Source: Arcticibacter sp041902385 (GTDB taxonomy: Bacteria > Bacteroidota > Bacteroidia > Sphingobacteriales > Sphingobacteriaceae). Taken from it: a DNA stretch of 64,000 nt. Shown piece after piece: positions 35,005 through 43,419 of the stretch; the stretch's first letter is position 1, and each line of letters starts with the position of its first letter. Under the pieces are notes generated by a model. The model had not been told where the DNA came from. It ran no database searches and was given only the letters and a program-made list of their open reading frames with translations. The DNA is taken from positions 1,364,001-1,428,000 of the forward strand of contig NZ_CP169244.1 in NCBI RefSeq assembly GCF_041902385.1, read 5' to 3'. Made by a program: the position numbers and the translations under genes.

Positions 35005-35337
35005 ATGAGAGCCGCGAAAGTACTGATGCACAATGAGTTCGCAGGAATCCTGCTCGAAGACCAGGACGGGTACCACTTCCGGTACGAGGAAGATTATCTG
35101 CAGCTTAAAGAAGCGGAACCGGTCAGTTTGACCTTGCCTCTGCAGGCAGAGGAATTTCATAGTCAGATCCTGTTCCCCTTTTTTGACGGGCTGATCCCCG
35201 AAGGGTGGCTGCTGCATATTGCGGAAAAGAGCTGGAAAATAAATCCCAGGGACAGAATGAGCCTGCTATTGGTAGCTTGTCGCGACTGCATCGGCGCTGT
35301 AAGTATTGAACCAGTAAACGGAGACGAAAATGAGTGA
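35005..35337 (+). CDS. HipA N-terminal domain protein
   Basis: 110 residues, the 'couple_hipA' domain as a separate gene: VLMHNEFAGILLEDQDGYHF, YLQLKEAEPVSLTLPLQAEE, LFPFFDGLIPEGWLLHIAEK and DRMSLLLVACRDCIGAVSIE. In E. coli this is the N-terminal part of one HipA chain; in Bacteroidota it is commonly split off as here. It starts 4 bases after hipB and overlaps the hipA kinase gene by 8 bases. Confidence 0.9.
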   Translation: MRAAKVLMHNEFAGILLEDQDGYHFRYEEDYLQLKEAEPVSLTLPLQAEEFHSQILFPFFDGLIPEGWLLHIAEKSWKINPRDRMSLLLVACRDCIGAVSIEPVNGDENE

Positions 35338-36270
35338 GCGTTGTCTGTATTGTTACCAGGAATTAAATGGAGCAGAAAAAGACTTTCATGCGAGATGCAG
35401 CAAGAAAATCTTTGGGCAGGCTATTCCTCCTGATCTCCCCTACTCAGAAGATCAGATGAGTGACCTCGCCGAGGACATAATAAAAAGCCACGTGGCTGTA
35501 ACCGGAGTTCAGCCGAAACTATCAGTAGGAATAGAAAAAATCCGGACAAGAATGCACCGGATAGAATTACCATTGTTGGCGTATTTGGAAATTACATTCT
35601 GAAGCCACCAACAGCTCAATATCCAAACTTGCCCGAGCTCGAAGATTTGACCATGCATCTTGCCAGTATTACCGGTATTGCAACGGTTCCTCATTCTTTG
35701 ATACGGTTGCAGACAGGACAGCTTGCCTATATCACCAAACGAATAGACCGGCACAAAAAGCAGAAGCTTCATATGGAAGATATGTGTCAGCTGACCGAGC
35801 GGCTGACCGAACACAAGTACAAAGGTTCGTATGAGCAGATAGCCAGGGTAATCCTAAAATATTCCGTGAACCCCGGGTTAGATATTATCAATTTCTTTGA
35901 GCAAGTAATATTCTGCTTTCTCACCGGCAATAATGATATGCATCTTAAAAACTTCTCACTGATCAAGGCTCCAGATCTGGGTTATAGCTTAACTCCCGCT
36001 TATGATATGGTTGCTGCGGCACTGGTGGTCGAAAAAGATACGGAGGAGCTTGCCTTGAACTTAAACGGTAAGAAAAATAAGATAACAAGAAAAGACTTCG
36101 AGGCCGCTATGGGACACCTGGACGGAAGAGTTATCGCAAATATTTTTTCGAGGTTCAGGAAGTCGATACCGCAGTGGGAAAGCTTCATTGACGTCAGCTT
36201 CCTCTCAGCAGATATGCGGCAGCGGTACAAGGAGCTTATCAAAGCCAAGGCGGGGCAGCTCGAGCTATAG
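35330..36270 (+). pseudogene. hipA: HipA kinase toxin, frameshifted
   Basis: The first frame has a zinc-ribbon-like N-terminus (CLYCYQELNGAEKDFHARCS) and the HipA segment VTGVQPKLSVGIEK, then runs out of frame and stops at 35602. Adding one A to the A6 run at 35535-35540 gives NPDKNAPDRITIVGVFGNYI, then LKPPTAQYPNLPELEDLTMH, which joins the second frame. That frame carries the kinase catalytic loop FLTGNNDMHLKNFSLIK and metal-binding YSLTPAYDMVAA. An intact product would be ~312 residues and phosphorylate a translation target such as a glutamyl-tRNA synthetase. In this sequence the toxin is broken while hipB is intact. Confidence 0.88.
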
Positions 36271-36669
36271 TTATTTTACACGTAGCATTCTAATGGACGT
36301 CTGGCACCGGCTTGAATAGAAAAGAAGAAGTGAGAGAGAGCACAACTAAATTTGTTAGCAGGTAATAGGGTAAATTGCCGTTATTCACGATTTGACTGCG
36401 CCGGTTATTTCTTTCCCCTTGGGCAAATAGAATGATAGGTGGTCCAGGTTCGTCGGGATGGCAGGATGCATCCGAAACGCTCTAAATTATTGATTTACAA
36501 TGCCGTTATTCTACGCTCAGGAATGAGGGTGTGAATTAGGGCATTTTTTGAAAAACTTCTAAGGAACTATTTTCGCAGTGCTGGCTTTGTATTTGCTGTC
36601 AATGCTTATCAAAAATAGAGATATAAAATCATATTGACAAGATGAATAAAAGGGCTCGCGGGATCTTCC
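36271..36669. other. Intergenic region after hipA
   Basis: About 400 AT-rich bases with no supportable gene, repeat or hairpin that I could see. Confidence 0.45.
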
Positions 36670-36933
36670 CTATAACCAAAGACATTGATCTTGTGACGTG
36701 GGTAACCTTGATATACATTGATGTAGCCGGTTTACAAGGGTAAGTGTGATCTCGTCGTCAATGGGTGCGTTTGGATCGATGTTATTCAAGGTCAAATGGA
36801 ATTGAATGGCCCAGCCGGAATGATCCACGTTACCGTAAATGCAGAGCTCGCCACTCAAGTGGTTTTGCCACAAAATCTGCCGCCCGATCAGAAAAAATTC
36901 AAGAATGGGTCGATCCGACAGCGGCTGGATCAA
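36670..36933 (-). CDS. Unrecognised short ORF, possible gene remnant
   Basis: 87 residues as delimited (TTG start), but the frame is open further upstream to about 36990 without an ATG. The sequence (LSGELCIYGNVDHSGWAIQF, then HLTLNNIDPNAPIDDEITLT) looks protein-like. No family recognised. The lack of a good start and its position beside another fragment suggest a decayed gene. Confidence 0.3.
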   Translation of the reverse strand: MIQPLSDRPILEFFLIGRQILWQNHLSGELCIYGNVDHSGWAIQFHLTLNNIDPNAPIDDEITLTLVNRLHQCISRLPTSQDQCLWL

Positions 36934-36986
36934 GACGATCCTGAAGCACTTATATTGAAACGAGCGAAATAAGCCGATTGAAAAAC

Positions 36987-37250
36987 TTAGGCTAAGGCCA
37001 GCGAATGCTTATACTGCTGCAGGTGTGCATAAGCCCGGGCAATGCTTTCTTTCTTGAAAAGCTCTCGTTTTCGACTGGTCCATAAATTATCGGCCACTTG
37101 GTCGATGGAATATTGCGGATGTTCGGCGAGCATAAAAGCGACCGAGGCCAGGATCTCCAGCGACAGTTCTGAAGTAAAATTCTTCAGAAAATATAGCAAC
37201 CCTTGCAAGCGGTCCTGGTCAAAAAAGTACAGAGCGACCTTTAAGTTAAC
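36987..37250 (-). pseudogene. Fragment resembling the C-terminus of a macrodomain (DarG/Appr-1-p) protein
   Basis: An open frame with no proper start, reading VALYFFDQDRLQGLLYFLKN and then LSLEILASVAFMLAEHP, WTSRKRELFKKESIARAYAH. I associate the pattern LELLASVh-(V)...W..RK..LF....I..A...L with the C-terminal helical domain of DarG-like DNA ADP-ribose glycohydrolases. The macrodomain itself and the DarT toxin are absent. The frame begins within the palindrome at 37233-37262, so the 5' part appears to have been lost there. The family assignment is tentative. Confidence 0.35.
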
Positions 37251-37262
37251 TTAAAGGTCGCT
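37233..37262. terminator. Perfect 30-base palindrome, probable terminator of the GH operon
   Basis: AGCGACCTTTAAGTT and AACTTAAAGGTCGCT form an uninterrupted palindrome centred on GTTAAC. T-rich sequence follows on the plus strand (TTTGTTTTTA), and a T6 run lies about 8 bases after it on the minus strand. It is 120 bases beyond the stop of the minus-strand GH28-GH3 gene and is the most likely end of that operon. Confidence 0.6.
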
Positions 37263-37381
37263 TTTGTTTTTATTCAATTCGGCAAAAAGCGCCAGGGCTC
37301 TTAAGCCATTTGCGTAAAAGAAGTTAGGCCTACCATCTAAACCGCTGGGTACAGCCCGAGATTATAGGGGATTTAGAGCTT

Positions 37382-40300
37382 TTACTCGAGCGTTGTTTTC
37401 TGAATTAAACGAATGTCCCGCGACGAACTGCCGATGAGAAAACTATAAGCTCCGGGTTCAAAGACCCATTGTCTTTGCTTATCATGATAGTACATCAGGT
37501 CGTTCTTATTAATCTTAAGTTGCACTTCTTTTGATTCTCCGGGTTTGAGATATACCTTGTTAAATGCCTTCAGTTCTTTAGCTGGACGGGCCAGTTCTGA
37601 CTTCTCTTGTGAGACATATACCTGAATTACCTCGGCACCCTCCCGTTTACCGGTATTTGTGAGTGTAAACGACAGAACAACATTTTCCCTGTTCGGATAA
37701 ACTTTCATGTCGCCGTACTTGAAGGTGGTATAAGATAAGCCATGTCCGAACGGGAACTGTGGCTCCGCTTTATAGGTATCGTAGTAACGATAGCCTACAT
37801 AGATGTCGTCTTTATACTCCTGCTCCAGCGTCACAAGATTACCGGGATACTCTCCGAGAGCATGGGCAGGTACGTCCTCCAGCTTTGTGGGAAATGTCAT
37901 TGGCAATTTTCCTGAAGGATTTACCTTTCCAAAGATTATATTCGCTAGTGCGGTGCCACCCTCCATGCCGGGATACCATGCTTCGATGAGCGCATTGGTT
38001 TGGTTAACCCACTTGGTCATATCGGCAGCCCCTCCGCCCATCATTACCACTACGGTCTTCGGATTTGCTTTTAACACTTTACTAATCAGTTGATCCTGGC
38101 CAAAAGGAAGTGTAATATCGTGCTTGTCGCGTGCTTCTACATCGTAAGCTGGGTTCTTTTCCTGTTCCATTCCTTCTCCATAGCCATGTATCCAACCGCC
38201 TACAAAGATCACTGCGTCAGCAGACTTGGCGGCCCTCAGGGCATCTTCAATTAATATAGAATCGCTGCTAAAGTCCTTCTGTATCTTGTATCCCTGGACA
38301 TAGGTAATATTTACTGAAGTTCCGAGCAAGTTTCTTATTCCCTGCAAAGGAGTCACTTCATAACGGGTGGGTACGCGGGAACTGCCGCCTCCGCCGTGAT
38401 GCTTATAGTCTGCACCCGACCCGATAACTGCAATAGTTTTTATCCGGGAAGGGTCGAATGGCAGAACCTTGTTTTTATTCTTTAACAAAACAATCCCTTC
38501 TTCTGCCACTTTCAGTGCTACTTTCTGGTTATCGTGTTCATTTATAGCAGCCTTCGTCCGCGGGCCGAACATCTTGTTTTGAAACATGACTTTTAAGATA
38601 CGCTCTACCTTGTCATCAATTACGGAAACAGGTACAACTCCACTTTTAACCAGAGGAATAACCAGGTCGTTATCCATAAAATACTTTTTGGGCGTTCCCA
38701 TTTCGATGTCCGTACCATTTTTCAGAGCCTCTTTAGTGTCATGAACTGCTCCCCAGTCGCTTATCAGAATGCCCTTAAATCCCCATTCCGTTTTTAGGAC
38801 CTTGTTAATTAGAAAGTCGTTATGTGAACAGTACTGAGTTCTGAACTTGTTATATGCTCCCATCACCGTCTGGACCTTTGCCTCCTGCACTGCAGCCTTA
38901 AATCCGGGAAGATAAATTTCACGTAAGGCGCGGTCGCTCATGTGGACATCCATTTCCATACGTTTAACTTCTTGATTGTTAGCAATAAAATGCTTTACAG
39001 AAGCTGCAATGCCCTGGTCTTGGACACCTTTTATGTAACCGACTGCCAACTTTGATATAAGATAAGGGTCTTCGCTGAGGTACTCAAAGTTCCTTCCGTT
39101 TAAGGGCGTCCTTATTATATTAATTCCTGGCCCCAAAAGAATATCTTTGCCCCAGAACTTCGCTTCAGCACCAAGCACTTGTCCATATTCATAGCTTAAT
39201 TCGGCGTTCCATGTAGCGCCTAACGTATTCCCTGTAGGTAGATAGGTTACAGCTCCAGGCAAATCTTTCTGGCCGGGTTCAGGACGAAGCCGAACGCCAT
39301 GAGGGCCATCTGACATCCATATGGGAGGGATACCCAACCTTGGAACGCCCCCGGAGCTAAAGGTTGAACTTCCATGGATCATGGTTACCTTTTCATCGAG
39401 CGACATTTGCGAAAGGAGATCTTTCACCCTGGTGTCTATAGAACGTGAAGTATCTTCATAAGCATCTTTTTCCAAATTGTTATTGAGGTCTGCCCACAGT
39501 GGAGGTACTGACTCTAGTTTTGTCTGCTTAAAATCAAAGTTGACTTCTGTATGGCCGTAAGAATCGGTCTGCCTGATGACCCGCGACTTTTCTCCAGCAA
39601 TGAAGGTTGCGTTTACTGTACCGAGGAGCCTGGCATATACATTGTTTTCCGCCCCGATGGAATTCAGCCCTTTTACTCTTATACTATCTGCCGTTTCAAT
39701 ATAAAGAGAGGGCCGTGCATCTGCTTGTGCTAATCTTAATTGAATATTTTCCAGTGTAATATCTTTTGCGTGACGGATATAAAAGCCATAGGCAGGGAGG
39801 CTATGGCCGAACATCCGATTCTCCGGGTAGTCTTTCTCATTCTCTGGCACCCATCGTGAAAGGTCTCTTAACTGGCCAGCTCCGGGGAGTTGGAAGACAA
39901 TGTCTTTTAAAACCACATTTTTCACATCGTAACCCGGGAAACCGGTAATAGAGCTACTTATCAAGCTATTGCTTATAGCTTTGACGTTACTGATCGTTAC
40001 GTTACTAAGCGAACCTACTATTACTTTCTGCCCGTCTGTGCCAGCCCGCCTTTCCCTATCTCCAAGCTTAATAAAGATGGGAGTCTGAACACCCTCCATC
40101 GTAATGTCTGACACCGTTATTTTATCCATTACTCCTCCGTCGACCACTTCAAGAGCAATACCCGAAAGTGTAGATATGCTGGCGCTCAGTCCGGCAATCT
40201 TGGTACTCCATTGGCGAAACTTATCTTCTTTTGGCGGTATAATCTTGCAGTTCGTTACACTGATATTTTTAAAGCCACCAAAGGAGGCTGTTCCCATCTT

Positions 40301-41080
40301 TATTGCATTACAATTAGAGGACAGCACGCAGTTAGAGACGGATACGTTCTCGCAGGGAGACAAGGTGTTACTTTTGAAACATAAAGCATCATCATCGGAG
40401 TCGATGATGCAGTTCGATATCCTTACGTTTTTACTGTCTATGTCTATTCCGTCATTGTTTAGGTTGGCATGGCTGTAAACTTTGATTCCGTTAATGTCTA
40501 CATTTTCACACTTAAGATAGTGCTGAACCCAAAAGGCTGAGTTCTTCAGTGTAATGTCACTTACCCGTACCCCCTTACAGGCTATAAGAAATACGATTTT
40601 TGGCCTCTTAGGATTATTATCAAAAACTTCGAAAGCCGGACTAGATCCGTTTCCGTCGATTGTTCCGGTGCCTGTGATCGCTATATTGGTAGCACCGTTA
40701 GCAAAGATGAGGCTTAGATTAGGGCCGGCAAAAAATGGTGAAGGATTAGAAGGGTAGTCTTTCAGATTATCGCTTCCTAAAAGGACCGCACCTGGCGAAA
40801 GGTCAAGCTGAACATTATCTTTGAGGTAAAGTGTTCCCGAAACGAAAACCCCTTTTGGGACAACGACTTTTCCCCCGCCTTTCGCGGAACACTGGTCAAT
40901 CGCCTTTTGAATAAAGAGGGTATTTATTGTTTTTCCATCTCCCTTGGCACCGTACTTAAGAACGTTATACTGTGTTGCAAGCCCTCCTCTTGGTAGAATC
41001 GCTACGGCGGTTGTTGCATGAATTAAGAAAGCGAAGCACAGAAAAAGAAGACGCGATAGAATTTTTGTTGGTATGTTCAT
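37382..41080 (-). CDS. GH28-GH3 fusion glycoside hydrolase
   Basis: 1232 residues. A signal peptide (FLCFAFLIHATTAVA) leads to a GH28 polygalacturonase-type beta-helix (residues ~35-520: YNVLKYGAKGDGKTINTLFI, NNDGID at 208-213, DSDDDALCFKS at 227-237, NAIKMGTASFGGFKNI). A linker (PPLWADLNNNLEKDAYED) follows, then a complete GH3 enzyme (~540-1232): MSLDEKVTMIHG, GVPRLGIPPIWMSDGPHGV, GILISDWGAVHDTKE with the predicted nucleophile Asp775, an alpha/beta sandwich and a C-terminal FnIII-like domain (VVLSFTLTNTGKREGAEVIQ). It should act in the periplasm on pectin-like galacturonides and beta-linked sugars. It is the last gene of an operon with two GH92 enzymes. Confidence 0.92.
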   Translation of the reverse strand: MNIPTKILSRLLFLCFAFLIHATTAVAILPRGGLATQYNVLKYGAKGDGKTINTLFIQKAIDQCSAKGGGKVVVPKGVFVSGTLYLKDNVQLDLSPGAVLLGSDNLKDYPSNPSPFFAGPNLSLIFANGATNIAITGTGTIDGNGSSPAFEVFDNNPKRPKIVFLIACKGVRVSDITLKNSAFWVQHYLKCENVDINGIKVYSHANLNNDGIDIDSKNVRISNCIIDSDDDALCFKSNTLSPCENVSVSNCVLSSNCNAIKMGTASFGGFKNISVTNCKIIPPKEDKFRQWSTKIAGLSASISTLSGIALEVVDGGVMDKITVSDITMEGVQTPIFIKLGDRERRAGTDGQKVIVGSLSNVTISNVKAISNSLISSSITGFPGYDVKNVVLKDIVFQLPGAGQLRDLSRWVPENEKDYPENRMFGHSLPAYGFYIRHAKDITLENIQLRLAQADARPSLYIETADSIRVKGLNSIGAENNVYARLLGTVNATFIAGEKSRVIRQTDSYGHTEVNFDFKQTKLESVPPLWADLNNNLEKDAYEDTSRSIDTRVKDLLSQMSLDEKVTMIHGSSTFSSGGVPRLGIPPIWMSDGPHGVRLRPEPGQKDLPGAVTYLPTGNTLGATWNAELSYEYGQVLGAEAKFWGKDILLGPGINIIRTPLNGRNFEYLSEDPYLISKLAVGYIKGVQDQGIAASVKHFIANNQEVKRMEMDVHMSDRALREIYLPGFKAAVQEAKVQTVMGAYNKFRTQYCSHNDFLINKVLKTEWGFKGILISDWGAVHDTKEALKNGTDIEMGTPKKYFMDNDLVIPLVKSGVVPVSVIDDKVERILKVMFQNKMFGPRTKAAINEHDNQKVALKVAEEGIVLLKNKNKVLPFDPSRIKTIAVIGSGADYKHHGGGGSSRVPTRYEVTPLQGIRNLLGTSVNITYVQGYKIQKDFSSDSILIEDALRAAKSADAVIFVGGWIHGYGEGMEQEKNPAYDVEARDKHDITLPFGQDQLISKVLKANPKTVVVMMGGGAADMTKWVNQTNALIEAWYPGMEGGTALANIIFGKVNPSGKLPMTFPTKLEDVPAHALGEYPGNLVTLEQEYKDDIYVGYRYYDTYKAEPQFPFGHGLSYTTFKYGDMKVYPNRENVVLSFTLTNTGKREGAEVIQVYVSQEKSELARPAKELKAFNKVYLKPGESKEVQLKINKNDLMYYHDKQRQWVFEPGAYSFLIGSSSRDIRLIQKTTLE

Positions 41081-41114
41081 TTTATTAGTGTGTGTTATAT
41101 TATCACTTGATTTG

Positions 41115-43409
41115 TTAATTCGGGACCCCCTCTGTTCCCCAGCTCCGGTTTTCTGAAGGGCCCATTTTTATAACCAGGTTACCGCCGGCCACGATGTCTT
41201 TATGTTTCAATACAGGTTCGGCCAAGTCCTTTCCATTAAGGACAGCCGACTGTATATAGCGATTTTCCTCTGAAGTACCGATGGCCTCAATCGAAAAAAC
41301 CTTTCCATTAATATTCAGACTGGCCTTTGGAAATGAGGGAGTGCCCAAGATATATTCCGGACTTCCCGGACAGACGGGATAGAATCCGAGCATGCTGAAT
41401 ACAAGCCATGCAGACATTTGCCCCGCATCTTCATTACCACTTAAGCCGCCGGGACCCGGTCCATATTCCTCCCGGAGTATCTGTCTAACACGAGCCTGAG
41501 TTTTCCACGGGAGCCCCACCATAGCGTATAAATAAGGAATCTGGTGGCCCGGCTCATTCCCATGCCAGTAATATCGATAGTCAAAAAGTGTGTCTAACCG
41601 GCTGATAAAGCGAGTTCGGCCCCCCATTAAAGTAACGAGCCCAGGCACGTCATGCGGCACGTACCAGGAGTACTGCGAAGGAGAACCCTCTGTTATATAA
41701 GAACAACGCAAGGCATGAGGATCAAAGCTATCAATCCACTGACCCGAGGTGTGTCTTCCCCTTACGTAACCAGAGTTTGTATCGAAAACGTTCGTGTAAT
41801 TAGTACTCCTCTTCTTTAGTATTTTATAGTCTTCCTTTTTATTCAGCATTATTGCTACACGTGATAGGACATAGTCATCGTAGGCATACTCGAGGGTGCG
41901 CGATACCTGCTCCTGCTGATGAAAAGCATCAGGAACAGAATCTTCGAGCGGGATGTAGTTATACCTGAGGTAGGATTCGAGGGCTCTTCTGCCCTTCCCG
42001 TCCCTATACTCCTCCACGTTTCTGTTAATTTCAAAGGCATTTTTTCTCATCGCTTCATACGCCTCTTCGGCGAGGGATGAGCCGATACCCTTTATCAAGG
42101 CATCGCCGAGCATTGAAACAGCATGATCTCCAATCATTGCTGCGGTATAACTATTCCAGCAGGGAAATATGGGCAGCCATCCCCCTTCTTTGGCTTTACT
42201 CAGAAGAGACTTCATCATATCCTCGGTTCGTTCAGGTGCCAGAATCGTCAGCAGAGGATGCACGGCCCTATATGTATCCCAGAGCGAAAAGTCATCATAA
42301 TACTCGAAATCTCTTGCCTTTCTCTCTTGTCCCTGTGATGCGAAGGCGTTATACGAACCGTTCACGTCACTGACCACCCTGGGCAAAAGTTTCGTATGAT
42401 ATAAAGCCGTGTAGAACAATTTTTTCTGCTCATCATCTACACCTTCTACCTGAACCTTACCGAGTTCTTTTTCCCAGCATTGGCGCGCACGCTCTTTAAC
42501 TGCTTCCATATCCCATTCTGGAATTTCGGCCTGTAGATTATTTCTTGCTTCGGCAATACTGGTAAACGAGCACCCAACCCTCACCCTTACCACCTTAGAG
42601 TGGTTTAGAACGAACCTGGAAAAGGCTCCGACGGCCTGCCCTGAACCATGCTGCTTATTCTTTTGATTTAATACTTTTCGTCCTCTCCAAACTCCGAAAG
42701 TTTCGAATGGCGAGTCAAAAACAGCTACAAAATAGCCGCTGAAGCCTGCCGGCTTTCCCAATCCCTGATAGATACAGTGAACGGGATTGTAGCCGCGAAT
42801 CTCCCTTTTTTCCGGGTCTACCTCTACGTACCCTTCTCCTTCATCGCTGTTGGGCTCAATTATAATATAGGCGTCTTCTTCTTTACTGAATGAGAATTGG
42901 AGCATAGCCGAATGACTCAGCCCAGAAAGCTCCACAGCTATTTTTGAACGATCAAGGAAAACGGCATAACTTGCTGGTGTTGCTTTTTCCTGTTTGTGGT
43001 CAAAATGGGATGCTCTTTGTGCTGCATCCAGTTCCAATGCGCCGCTTAATGGCATAATAGTCATGCTTCCGTAGTCTTGAGTACAGGATCCACTGAGCCA
43101 ATGACTCGCCCTGAAGCCTTGTATCTTTTTATCTTCGTAATAATAGGGCGAAATACACTTCGTTTCCGTCGCTTGGGTCTGTGGGGTCCAGCTTGTCATG
43201 CCGTGCGGTACACCAACCGCCGGGAAGGTCTGACCGCGTAGCTCTGAGCCATCCTGACTGTAACGCAGTGCACTTTCGGTCGTGCTTATTCCGGTTCCAA
43301 TCAGCGGGTCTACAAATTCAAAAGGAGACTTACTGCTTTTCGTCGGAACCTGTCCTGAAGATATTAATGTAACGGCAAGCAAAGTTATCGTCAATACTAG
43401 TCTGTGCAT
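41115..43409 (-). CDS. GH92 alpha-mannosidase
   Basis: 764 residues with a signal peptide (VLTITLLAVTLISSGQ). GH92 features: FEFVDPLIGTGISTTESALR, GVPHGMTSWTPQTQ, WDTYRAVHPLLTIL, the GNEPGHQIPYLYAMVG block holding the predicted acid Glu, and LSGNEDAGQMSAWLVFSMLG with the base Asp. GH92 enzymes are Ca2+-dependent exo-acting alpha-mannosidases. It starts 10 bases after the next GH92 gene and ends 34 bases before the GH28-GH3 gene, all one operon. The DFSLWDT and tyrosine-rich first half is divergent from the neighbouring paralogue, suggesting a different linkage preference. Confidence 0.93.
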   Translation of the reverse strand: MHRLVLTITLLAVTLISSGQVPTKSSKSPFEFVDPLIGTGISTTESALRYSQDGSELRGQTFPAVGVPHGMTSWTPQTQATETKCISPYYYEDKKIQGFRASHWLSGSCTQDYGSMTIMPLSGALELDAAQRASHFDHKQEKATPASYAVFLDRSKIAVELSGLSHSAMLQFSFSKEEDAYIIIEPNSDEGEGYVEVDPEKREIRGYNPVHCIYQGLGKPAGFSGYFVAVFDSPFETFGVWRGRKVLNQKNKQHGSGQAVGAFSRFVLNHSKVVRVRVGCSFTSIAEARNNLQAEIPEWDMEAVKERARQCWEKELGKVQVEGVDDEQKKLFYTALYHTKLLPRVVSDVNGSYNAFASQGQERKARDFEYYDDFSLWDTYRAVHPLLTILAPERTEDMMKSLLSKAKEGGWLPIFPCWNSYTAAMIGDHAVSMLGDALIKGIGSSLAEEAYEAMRKNAFEINRNVEEYRDGKGRRALESYLRYNYIPLEDSVPDAFHQQEQVSRTLEYAYDDYVLSRVAIMLNKKEDYKILKKRSTNYTNVFDTNSGYVRGRHTSGQWIDSFDPHALRCSYITEGSPSQYSWYVPHDVPGLVTLMGGRTRFISRLDTLFDYRYYWHGNEPGHQIPYLYAMVGLPWKTQARVRQILREEYGPGPGGLSGNEDAGQMSAWLVFSMLGFYPVCPGSPEYILGTPSFPKASLNINGKVFSIEAIGTSEENRYIQSAVLNGKDLAEPVLKHKDIVAGGNLVIKMGPSENRSWGTEGVPN

Positions 43410-43419
43410 CCCTTCCTCC

